64,000 nt of DNA from Metaphire vulgaris (lineage: Eukaryota > Annelida > Clitellata > Crassiclitellata > Megascolecidae). Positions within the stretch are counted from its first letter, which is position 1. Every line of letters begins with the position of its first letter. Of the stretch, positions 23,040 through 33,746 are shown piece after piece. A program made the translations under genes and the position numbers. Below the pieces are notes generated by a model, which searched no databases, had not been told where the DNA came from, and worked only from the letters and a program-made list of their open reading frames with translations. The stretch lies in NCBI GenBank assembly GCA_018105865.1, contig CM030841.1:8035229-8099228 (forward strand), in the 5' to 3' direction.

Positions 23040-26000
23040 ACACATAACTATATAGTGAGGAAATGAAATTATAGCCAGTTATAAATTTATTTCCTAGTCT
23101 ACGGTCTATCTATACCTGTGTATAGCATTGGTTGGGAATGAAATCATATTCTATGGGTAATAAATTTATTTCCTAGGAAATAAAATTATAGCCGGTTATA
23201 AATTTATTTCCTAGTCTACTGTCTATCTATACCTGTGTATAGCATGGAAATAAAATGATATCCCATGGGTAATAAATTTATTTCCTAGGAAATAAAATTA
23301 TAGCCGGTTATAAATTTATTTCCTATCTATCTATACCTGTATATAGCATTGGTTGAAAATGAAATGATATCCCATGGGTAATAAATTTATTTCCTAGGAA
23401 ATAAAATTATAGCCGGTTATAAATTTATTTCCTATCTATCTATACCTGTATATAGCATTGGTTGAAAATGAAATGATATCCCATGGGTAATAAATTTATT
23501 TCCTAGGAAATAAAATTATAGCCGGTTATAAATTTATTTCCTAGTCTACTGTCTATCTATACCTGTGTATAGCATTGGTTGGAAATGAAATCATATTCTA
23601 TGGGTAATAAATTTATTTCCTAGGAAATTTATAGGTTATAAATTTATTTCCTATCTATCTATACCTGTATATAGCATTGGTAGGAAATGAAATGATATCC
23701 CATGGGTAATAAATTTATTTTCTAGGAAATAAAATTATATGGTTATAAATTTATTTCCTATCTATCTATACCTGTTGGAAATGAAATATGGGTAATAAAT
23801 TTATTGGTTGGTTATAAATTTATTTCCTAACTAAATGAATTGGTTGGAAATGAAATGATACCCCATGGGTAATAAATTTATTTCCTAGGAAATAAAATTA
23901 TAGCCGGTTATAAATTTATTTCCTATCTATCTATACCTGTATATAGCATTGGTTGAAAATGAAATGATACCCCATGGGTAATAAATTTATTTCCTAGGAA
24001 ATAAAATTATAGCTGGTTATAAATTTATTTCCTATCTATCTATACCTGTATATAGCATTGGTTGAAAATGAAATGATATCCCATGGGTAATAAATTTATT
24101 TCCTAGGAAATAAAATTATAGCCGGTTATAAATTTATTTCCTAGTCTATCTATCTATACCTGTGTATAGCATTGGTTGGAAATGAAATGAGTCCATGGGT
24201 AATAAATTTATTTCCTAGGAAATAAAATTATATGGTTATAAAATTTATTTCCTAGGAAATGAAATGACCTGGGTAATAAGCATTATTTTGAAATAAAATT
24301 ATAGTCTATGGGTTATAAATTTATTTTTCTATCTACCTGGAAATAAAAATGAAATGATATCCCATGGGTATAAATTTATTTCCTATCTAAAATTATAGCC
24401 GGTTATAAATTTATTTCCTGTATGTATAGCATTGGTTGGAAATGAAATATATCCCATGGGTAATAAATTTATTTCCTAGGAAATAAAATTATAGCCGGTT
24501 ATAAATTTATTTCCTATCTATCTATACCTGTATATAGCATTGGTTGAAATGAAATGATATCCCATGGGTAATAAATTTATTTCCTAGGAAATAAAATTAT
24601 AGCCGGTTATAAATTTATTTCCTATCTATCTATACCTGTATATAGCATTGGTTGAAATGAAATGATATCCCATGGGTAATAAATTTATTTCCTAGGAAAT
24701 AAAATTATAGCCAGTTATAAATTTATTTCCTATCTATCTATACCTGTATATAGCATTGGTTGGAAATGAAATGATAATGGGTAATAAATTTATTTCCTAG
24801 GAAATAAAATTATAGCCGGTTATAAATTTATTTCCTATCTATCTATACCTGTATATAGCATTGGTTGGAAATGAAATGATAATGGGTAATAAATTTATTT
24901 CCTAGGAAATAAAATTATAATGGTTATAAATTTATTTCCTATCTATCTATACCTGTATATAGCATTGGTTGAAATGAAATGATATCCCATGGGTAATAAA
25001 TTTATTTCCTAGGAAATAAAATTATGTTATAAATTTATTTCCTATCTATCTATACCTGTATATAGCATTGTTTGAAATGAAATGATATCCCATGGGTAAT
25101 AAATTTATTTCCTAGGAAATAAAATTATAGCCGGTTATAAATTTATTTCCTATCTATCTATACCTGTATATAGCATTGGTTGGAAATGAAATGATATCCC
25201 ATGGGTAATAAATTTATTTCCTAGGAAATAAAATTATAGCCGGTTATAAATTTATTTCCTATCTATCTACCTGTATATAGCATTGTTGGAAATGAAATGA
25301 TATCCCATGGGTAATAAATTTATTTCCTAGGAAATAAAATTATAGCCGGTTATAAATTTATTTCCTATCTATCTATACCTGTATGTAGCATTGGTTGAAA
25401 ATGAAATGATATCCCATGGGTAATAAATTTATTTCCTAGGAAATAAAATTATAGCCGGTTATAAATTTATTTCTAGTCTACTGTCTATCTATACCTGTAT
25501 ATAGCATTGGTTGGAAATGAAATGATATCTGGGTGGGTTATAAATTTATTTCTAGTCTACTGTCTAAATAAAATTGGTTGGAAATGAAATCATAGTTATA
25601 AAATTTATTTCCTAGGAAATAAAATTATAGCCGGTTATAAATTTATTTCTATCTATACCTGTATGTAGCATTGGTTGAAAATGAAATGATATCCCATGGG
25701 TAATAAATTTATTTCCTAGGAAATAAAATTATAGCCGGTTATAAATTTATTTCCTATCTATCTATACCTGTATATAGCATTGGTTGGAAATGAAATGATA
25801 TCCCATGGGTAATAAATTTATTTCCTAGGAAATAAAATTATAGCCGGTTATAAATTTATTTCCTAGTCTACTGTCTATCTATACCTGTGTATAGCATTGG
25901 TTGGAAATGAAATCATAGTCTATGGGTAATAAATTTATTTCCTGGGAAATAAAATTATAGCCGGTTATAAATTTATTTCCTATCTATCTATACCTGTATA

Positions 26001-26340
26001 TAGCATTGGTTGGAAATGAAATGATATCCCATGGGTAATAAATTTATTTCCTAGGAAATAAAATTATAGCCGGTTATAAATTTATTTCCTAACTATCTAT
26101 ACCTGTATATAGCATTGGTTGGAAATGAAATGATATCCCATGGGTAATAAATTTATTTCCTAGGAAATAAAATTATAGCCGGTTATAGATTTATTTCCTA
26201 TCTATCTATACCTGTATATAGCATTGGTTGGAAATGAAATCATATTCTATGGGTAATAAATTTATTTCCTAGGAAATAAAATTATAGCCGGTTATAAATT
26301 TATTTCCTATCTATCTATACCTGCATCATGTAGGATTGGT
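23040..26340 (+). repeat. Left array of a ~109-bp satellite-like repeat
   Basis: About 28-30 units of roughly 109 bp, with some shortened or fused. Each unit contains, in order, ttggttggaaatgaaatgat, atcccatgggtaataaattt, the perfect palindrome TTATTTCCTAGGAAATAA, agccggttataaattt and ctatctatacctgta. Units differ by small indels and substitutions, so the array is not freshly amplified. Coordinates of the edges are approximate. Confidence 0.92.
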
Positions 26341-26392
26341 TGGAAAAAAATCATGTCTAACATATATGGACATGTCCATATACACATATAAG

Positions 26393-27158
26393 CAGGGCCG
26401 TTTGAAGGTCTTCGTAGGCCTGGGCACTCTCATAATCGTAGGCCCTCCTCATCTTGAAACCTCCAAGTTGCCAACTACGCAACCAACTGTGGATTAAACT
26501 TTAAAGTTAAACACTTTCGCATTATTTTATGACTTCATGTTTAATAATGATTTTGGAATGCACCCTCCTCAGTTTTCGGTGTCAAAATTCAAATCTAGTT
26601 CAACTTCCTTCTGTCAACTGATGAAACAGTTTCTAAAGCCAAGGCACTAATTATGGTGTATCCATCAGATCTGGAAGAGGCAATTACTGAAGAGTTTCTT
26701 CTATTTTCACAAATATTTGGCAAGATTAAAAGAGTGGCTGGAATGCTTGGCCTAGGGCTCAAATAAAGAATAGGATGGTGATACGTTTTCCAAATATAAA
26801 TATTGCTTTCCGAATCTACCTTTCAATTTTTGGAACAAGTTGTAAAGGTGAACGTTCATTTTCCAAACTGAAATGACATTTGAGGACATCATAAGTGACT
26901 TTGCTTGCTTATGAAAAGACCCAAAAAGTTTACATATCGTAACACTGCTCAAGTGCTCATATTAATAGATATTATACTGTTTGTGACTGCTAGAGTTAAA
27001 CGTTATTAAATTTGTATCTGCAAGACTGCAATTTCTGCCATAGCCTATTTTTTTACTCCCTTAATGTTCTCCATATACATCTGACTTTCGTAGGCCCCTG
27101 AAAAGGTCGTAGGCCCTGGGCACAGTGCCCACTGTGCCCAGTAGATAAAACGGCCCTG
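26393..27158 (+). pseudogene. hAT transposon remnant in the foldback spacer
   Basis: The 766-bp element starts CAGGGCCGTTTGAAGG and ends AAAACGGCCCTG, with an exact 8-bp duplication catataag on both sides (26385-26392 and 27159-27166). A decayed forward frame near 26790-26875 reads NIAFRIYLSI, then GERSFSKLK before a stop. This resembles the C-terminal dimerisation region of hAT transposases (ZMYM/TTF-type group). Only a fragment is left, so it cannot move by itself. Confidence 0.88.
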
Positions 27159-27219
27159 CATATAAGCTTATAGCCTTCTGTTGTGGTTAGGTTTTTGAGT
27201 AAGACATAGTAGACTAAGA

Positions 27220-27588
27220 GCTCGTCTATAAATTACGTCACGCGGTTAGGGGGAGGGGGTCCGGCCATTTGTGACGAAGTGTGAGAACGGGGATTCCGTA
27301 AATGTGACGTCCCGCAAAATTTTTTTAGGTGATTACATTTGACATTTTTTTGCTTGTAAGGGTATTTGGAGAGGAAAAATACAATTATGACCTTTTTTGC
27401 TTGTCATGGTTTTTCTAGAGGAAAAAATACAAGGATGGCCATTTTTTGCTTGTCAAGACTTTTCGAAAGACGAAAATTCGGGGAGGTCGGCCCCTGTGAC
27501 GTCATATTTTAGGGGGTCCGACGTTTTGTGACGTCGCGTTACGTAGGGGAGTGCCAAAAATCGCGTGACGTAATTTATGGACGACCCG
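27220..27588. mobile_element. MITE with CGTCYATAAATTACGTCACGC termini
   Basis: The right end, inverted, reads GGGTCGTCCATAAATTACGT and the left reads GCTCGTCTATAAATTACGTC. Inside are three TTTTTTGCTTGTNA motifs (about 27343, 27395 and 27440), each followed by A/G-rich sequence. It lies in the foldback spacer. It is the sister of 11483-11895. Confidence 0.78.
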
Positions 27589-28380
27589 AAAGATGAATTT
27601 AGGCCTAGTCGGAGTTTATGGTAGTTGCTAGTATTGTTCATTAGGAACTGGAATTATGTAGCATCAGCATTACTTGAATATTGTGTTTAAAGCACGTTTG
27701 TGGTTTTCTTCCCTTCGCCTCCTCTTCTTCACTTCCTCCCAATCAATGCTTCATATGAAATCGTATAGTTATTATTATAAGATAGCCATTATCAGAATTA
27801 TTGCTTGCTAAGTCTAATCGTATCTGCATATAATCAGCGGCTTATCAATCGCAAAAGAATCGCATTTTCCGGTAAACTCACTACGGGTGGTCTTGAGTAT
27901 GTTTAACAGTTTAAGTCGATATTGATCATCTACAACAGATCGCTTACGCTTATTTTCAAATGCGGATGCTACTAAAAATTGAATCATGCATTTCACTTCA
28001 AATATGCCAATGATTTGCCATTGTTCTAGCACAGCTGATCTTTATTTAATGATCGTTGTTCTGATAATAATTGTTTCGAGAAATGTCATGTTTTCTCTGG
28101 CGCTTCGTCATAAATCGCCTTTTTAATGTCGACTTATACACAGAGAATACACTGATAGGCCTATTGAGATTTCTAATCCGGAAACGCATTTTATCGTCTG
28201 TTGGTAGTATCTTCCTCGACACTTTAATGAAGGCCATCTCATGTTGCTAAGAATAGCATTCACTATATATTACTCTACTGAAGCATTTTTTCAACTATGC
28301 TTTCTCGTTGGAAATTGAAATCCGTTTTTCAGTTAATACCATCAAGATAACGCCAAAATGCCAAATGCCAATGAAATAGA
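27589..28380. other. Right part of the foldback spacer
   Basis: Mixed AT-rich sequence with no tandem repeat and no recognisable coding exon. Short frames at 27814-28032 and 28046-28237 (minus) have no family match I can identify. Confidence 0.35.
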
Positions 28381-31260
28381 TAGGTAGGAAATAAATTTAT
28401 TACCCATAGGATATCATTTCATTTCCAACCAATGCTAGATACCGGTTTACTGTAGTAGATAGATAAGACATAAATTTATAACCGGCTATAATATTATTTC
28501 CTAGGAAATAAATTTATTACCCATGGGATATCATTTCACTTCCAACCAATGCTATATGCAGGTATAGATAGAGAGGAAATAAATTTATTACCGGTTATAA
28601 TTTTATTTCCTAGGAAATAAATTTATTACATATTGGATATCATTTCATTTCCAACCAATGCTATACACAGGAAATATACACATATATAGGAAATAAATTT
28701 ATAACCGGCTATAATTTTATTTCCTAGGAAATAAATTTATTACCCATAGAATATGATTTCATTTCCAACCAATGCTATACACAGGTATAGATAGACAGTA
28801 GACTAGGAAATAAATTTATAACCGGCTATAATTTTATTTCCTAGGAAATAAATTTATTACCCATGGGATATCATTTCATTTCCAACCAATGCTATATACC
28901 GGTTTACTGTAGTAGATAGATAAGACATAAATTTATAACCGGCTATAATATTATTTCCTAGGAAATAAATTTATTACCCATGGGATATCATTTCACTTCC
29001 AACCAATGCTATATGCAGGTATAGATAGAGAGGAAATAAATTTATTACCGGTTATAATTTTATTTCCTAGGAAATAAATTTATTACCCATGGGATATCAT
29101 TTCATTTCCAACCAATGCTATACACAGGTATAGACAGATAGGAAATAAATTTATTACCGGTTATAATTTTATTTCCTAGGAAATAAATTTATTACCCATG
29201 GGATATCATTTCATTTCCAACCAATGCTATACACAGGTATAGATAGATAGGAAATAAATTTATTACCGGTTATAATTTTATTTCTTAGGAAATAAATTTA
29301 TTACCGATAGGATATCATTTCATTTCCAACCAATGCTAGATACCGGTTTACTGTAGTAGATAGATAAGACATAAATTTATAACCGGCTATAATATTATTT
29401 CCTAGGAAATAAATTTATTACCCATGGGATATCATTTCATTTCCAACCAATGCTATACACAGGTATAGATAGACAGTAGACTAGGAAATAAATTTATAAC
29501 CGGCTATAATTTTATTTCCTAGGAAATAAATTTATTACCCATGGGATATCATTTCATTTCCAACCAATGCTAGATACTGGTATAGATAGATAGTAAATAA
29601 ATTTATTACCATCTATAATTTTATTTCCGGGCCATCAGTAGGCTAAATAGTTATGTGTAGATAGGTAGGAAATATATTTTTTACCCATAGGATATGATTT
29701 CAATTCCAACCTATGCTATGCACAGGTATAGGTAGACAGTAGACTAGGAAATAAAGTTATTACCGGCTATAATTTTATTTCCCTGCCATCAGTAGGCTAT
29801 ATAGTTATGTGTAGATAGGTAGGAAATAAATGTATCACCCATAGGATATGATTTCAATTCCAACCTATGCTATGCACAGGTATAGGTAGACAGTAGACTA
29901 GGAAATAAAGTTATTACCGGCTATAATTTTATTTCCCTGCCATCAGTAGGCTATATAGTTATGTGTAGATAGGTAGGAAATAAATGTATCACCCATAGGA
30001 TATGATTTCAATTCCAACCAATGCTATGCACAGGTATAGATAGACAGAAGATAGGAAATAAATTTATTACAGGTTATAATTTTATTTCCTAGGAAATAAA
30101 TTTATTACCCATGGGATGTCATTTCATTTCCAACCAATGCTATACACAGGTATAGATAGATAGGAAATAAATTTATTACCGGTTATAATTTTATTTCCTA
30201 GGAAATAAATTTATTACCCATGGGATATCACACGATGGTCACACGTTCCAATTCCACCAGGACATTATCCGTGCCACGCACTCGTACCAGAATGGGAGAG
30301 CGTGCGTTCAGGGTGATTGGTCCATCACTCTGGAAACAACTTCCGCCTCCTCTCAGAAATGGAATTTCAAACAGTGACATTTTTCTCGCTCGACTTAAAA
30401 CATATATGTTTGACCTGACAACCGAGGCGCATTTGTAACAATTGAGCCTAGTAACTGAACTTCATGTATGTGTGTATGTATGTATGTATGTATGTATATC
30501 ATTTCATTTCCAACCAATGCTATATACAGGTATAGATAGATAGGAAATAAATTTATTACCGGTTATAATTTTATTTCCTAGGAAATAAATTTATTACCCA
30601 TGGGATATCATTTCACTTCCAACCAATGCTATATTCAGGTATAGATAGATAGGAAATAAATTTATTACCGGTTATAATTTTATTTCCTAGGAAATAAATT
30701 TATTACCCATGGGATATCATTTCATTTCCAACCAATGCTATATACAGGTATAGATAGACAGTAGACTAGGAAATAAATTTATAACCGGCTATAATTTTAT
30801 TTCCTAGGAAATAAATTTATTACCCATAGGATATCATTTCCAACCAATGCTATATACCTGTATAGATAGATAGGAAATAAATTTATTACCGGTTATAATT
30901 TTATTTCCTAGGAAATAAATTTATTACCCATAGGATATGATTTCATTTCCAACCTATGCTATGCACAGGTATAGGTAGACAGTAGACTAGGAAATAAAGT
31001 TATTACCGGTTATAATTTTATTTCCCTGCCATCAGTAGACTATATAGTTATGTGTAGATAGGCAGGAAATAAATTTATCACTCATAGGATATGATTTCAT
31101 TTCCAACCAATGCTATGCACAGGTATAGATAGACAGTAAATAGGAAATAAATTTATTACCGGTTATAATTTTATTTCCCCACCAACAGCAGGCTATATAG
31201 TTATATGTAGAAAATAAAGTTATTGCCTGCTACTAACCGTATGCATTAAAGTGATTAAAG
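28380..31260 (-). repeat. Right array of the same ~109-bp repeat, inverted
   Basis: About 22-25 units, each the reverse complement of the left-array unit (for example gatatcatttcatttccaac, CCAATGCTATA, ggtatagatagatagg). Subfamilies with a longer spacer (ccatcagtaggctatatag, gttatgtgtagataggtagg) cluster at 29630-30050 and near 31020-31210, toward the outer end. The array is interrupted at 30230-30497 by a retrotransposon fragment. Confidence 0.92.
30230..30497 (+). mobile_element. CR1/L2-like LINE 3' fragment inserted in the array
   Basis: The frame reads RTLSVPRTRTRMGERAFRV, then IGPSLWKQLPPPLRN and ends FLARLKTYMFDL. This is the usual last segment of CR1/L2-group ORF2 proteins. A (TGTA)n tail at 30470-30498 follows. 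Array sequence (gatatca / tatcattt) resumes on both sides, so the LINE copy inserted after the array formed. Confidence 0.8.
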
Positions 31261-31537
31261 CTATTTTTAGATATTATGTTGATAGGCGGAAATAAATTTA
31301 TACGGAAATAAATTTATACGTAAGCCACATAATTTTATTTCCCTAGCAACCTCAGGCTCCGCCCAGGAAATAATTTTATGGCGGAAATAAATTTATACGA
31401 CACCGGCCTTAAGCCTGGGCAAACCGGGCCTGTGCCCAGGGCCCCGTTCCTCTAAGGGCCCCGCGCAAGCCAAGCGGGAGTGGGCAGTACAGTACAACAG
31501 TACACCCCGCCGGGCGCCGGATACCCTCGCCTGGGGC

Positions 31538-32367
31538 CAGAGGCGGATCTAGGGTATTCGGCGCCCGAGGACAAAGTGTACGCTGGCGCCCCTAACATAG
31601 CTGACAAGCAAAAAAACGGTCGTCACATCGTTTTCGGCGCCCATCAGCTCTTAAGGCGCCCCTCTTCATATAGTGCTGACCAGTGATGGGCACTAACTAA
31701 TTTTTTTTAGTTAAACTTTAACTAAACTTTTTTTGCAATCAAGCAGTTTAACTTTTTAAGTAACTAACTTTTCACTGTAGCAGTTTAACTTTAACTGATA
31801 ACTAATTAAAAGCAGTTTAACTTTTACCTTTAACTTTTTAACTTTGACATGAGCTACTGAGCTAGTAAAACTATGTTAGAAGCTGCAACGAACACGATTT
31901 ACGATTATAATTTTAAACAGCAGCTGTCACAATATCCACAAATTCACTGATCGGCATATTAAATGAGGTTGTTTCAACGTTACAATGTTTCATTCCTTGA
32001 GAATATACCGCAAAAACACAGACTGATCAAAGTTTTCATCTGACATAGAATCTGAATAACTCAAGTTTAACTAAAAAAAGTTAACTAAAAAAAATCAGTT
32101 TAACTAATGCCTGAACTAAACTTTTACCCAACTACTGGCAACCAGTTTAACTTTTGATGCAACTAAAAAAAAGTAGTTTAACTAAAAGTTAACTAATTTT
32201 TAGTTAACTTTTGCCCATCACTGGTGCTGACAAGCAAAAAAAGTCGTCACACGTGTTTCTTCTTCTTTATTGTGCATTTCACTTACCAAAATATCCGATT
32301 TTGGCGCCCCCTCACCTCGGCGCCCGGAGACATGTGTACCCCCTGCCCTCCCCTAGATCTGCCTCTG
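31538..32367. mobile_element. CAGAGGCGGATC hAT-type element with inner insertion
   Basis: It starts CAGAGGCGGATCTAGGG and ends CCTAGATCTGCCTCTG, flanked by the exact 8-bp duplication cctggggc (31530-31537 and 32368-32375). Another element occupies 31681-32223. The GC-rich flanks (31425-31537 and 32376-32425) may be the arms of an older third element. Confidence 0.92.
31681..32223. mobile_element. CAGTGATGGGC element with AACTTT-rich core
   Basis: The ends CAGTGATGGGCACTAAC and GCCCATCACTG are inverted, with exact 8-bp duplication gtgctgac (31673-31680 and 32224-32231). Subterminal arrays of TTTAACTTTTTAACT-like words face each other. The duplicated target lies in a second gctgacaagcaaaaaa context of the host element. 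Confidence 0.92.
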
Positions 32368-32375
32368 CCTGGGGC

Positions 32376-33227
32376 CCCGCAGGATCCCTCGCCCGGGGCC
32401 CCGCAGAACGTAAGGCCGGGCCTGAGTTACTGTGGCTAGGTACACCGTACGTGGAAGTTTAAATCTCAGTTAGGCCTACATTCGTCGTCATTGCTGGAAG
32501 TTGAATATTTGCAAGTTTCGCTGCTGAAAAGTTAACGAGAAACTCAAATTTATTCAACAGAAAACTAGAAAACTTGCGTAGGCTAACGTAATTTATGGAC
32601 GACGCCTTAAAGAGGTGTCCGAGATTTGTGACAGATTGTGACAAATGGAGGGGGAGTAAAAATTGTTTAAAATAGCGAGACGTGCTTTGTGGACGGTCCC
32701 AAGGTCAGGATATGTAGGCTATTAGTTACTGTTCTGTTTAATATCATTTATTAGAAATTTAAGACGTGATATAAAGTGTCTGATGATTTTACATACCTGT
32801 TTCCAGTGCTGAAAGTCTGTGAAAAAAGGTGCAGGAACTCTCTTGGCGCAACCATAACACTAACCCTAGCCCTAACGAACTATGGGTAGCCATTATTTAC
32901 ATTTTTATATCGTTTTTAAAATCTTAGCTTAATAGTTTTGCAACAAGTACACGGTGCTTTTACAATATTGGAACAAAATTTAATATTGAAAAATTATGGG
33001 AAACAATTTTCATGGTCCAAAAGGTGCCGGAACTCAGTTCCGGCTGACTCGTGAACTATATTTTTAAAAACTTGGCTCTCGCTCATCAGTCATATAAAAT
33101 GTGGCCCTTCATCAAATTTAATCGAATATCCCTGTCCTAGAAGTAGCTTCGTCCCGGAGAAAAACTTATGAGAACGAAAGGTTAAAAATTTCAGATATAA
33201 CCCTCAGATGAAACATCTGCCTTGCAA

Positions 33228-33293
<66 letters not shown>

Positions 33294-33645
33294 GCATAAG
33301 TTTAATTTTTCATTTACAAAATAATTTAGAACTTAGAATAATTGAATGAACGCCGCTAGACTGTTTCTTGAATCACGCTTCCAAGTTGATTTTGCATAAC
33401 AGACTTGTGTGTTACGCTATAGAATTACTGGAAATCTATTGTTTAGGCCTACTTAAAGAACAAGGTAAGACGAACTTTTGACATGACTTGTGGTAAAACT
33501 CGTCTGTTCGCCCGTGGGCGGACGTCTGCACGGGCGAACGGCTATGAATGGAGAGAAGGATTGGTGGGTGGACGAGAGGACGAATGTATGCACGTAATAA
33601 TGCGCTGAATGGACCAATGCATTGTTGGTTTCAGATTAAGAATGA
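32376..33645. other. Intergenic region before the peptide gene
   Basis: Right-end fragments of the ACGTCACGC MITE family lie at about 32588-32606 and 32681-32702. A pure (ATT)n run lies at 33230-33292. A 33-bp sequence beginning aagacgaacttttgacatga near 33468 recurs near 34861. No coding exon is recognised. Confidence 0.5.
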
Positions 33646-33671
33646 ATGAACGAAGTGAGGAAAAATGTTAA

Positions 33672-33701
33672 TGACATCATGAGCTCCCATCTGTTTATAA
33701 A
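33672..33701 (+). promoter_or_regulatory. Candidate CRE-like site and TATA box
   Basis: TGACATCA (33672-33679, one mismatch to the cAMP-response consensus) lies 16 bp before TTTATAAAT (TATAAA at 33696-33701). A start about 30 bp after the TATA box would give a leader of roughly 20 nt before the ATG at 33747. Vertebrate somatostatin genes also have a CRE about 50 bp upstream of transcription start. The function here is inferred. Confidence 0.45.
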
Positions 33702-33746
33702 TCGTCTCCTTGCCGTTCGGTCGTCATATCCAGATTGTCGTTCAAG

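Larger units (their letters stand above)
22229..31411. mobile_element. Foldback (TU/FB-like) element of about 9.2 kb
   Basis: The ends are inverted repeats sharing GGCCGGTGTCGTATAAA followed by TTATTTCC, CCATAAA and TTATTTCCTGG, about 44 bp with three mismatches. Behind them lie two long arrays of one repeat in opposite orientation (about 23040-26340 and 28380-31260), separated by a 2-kb non-repeated spacer. The outermost array words also mirror: ctacacataactatatag on the left and its inverse on the right. Long inverted repeats built from internal tandem repeats around an unrelated centre are the defining layout of foldback transposons. Sea-urchin TU and Drosophila FB elements are the known cases. 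No target duplication or transposase was found, so mobilisation by another element is inferred. Confidence 0.75.

Noticed and set aside
23040..31260. CRISPR array
   Set aside because: Units are about 109 bp and diverged, lack unique spacers, occur in two opposed blocks and lie in an animal genome.
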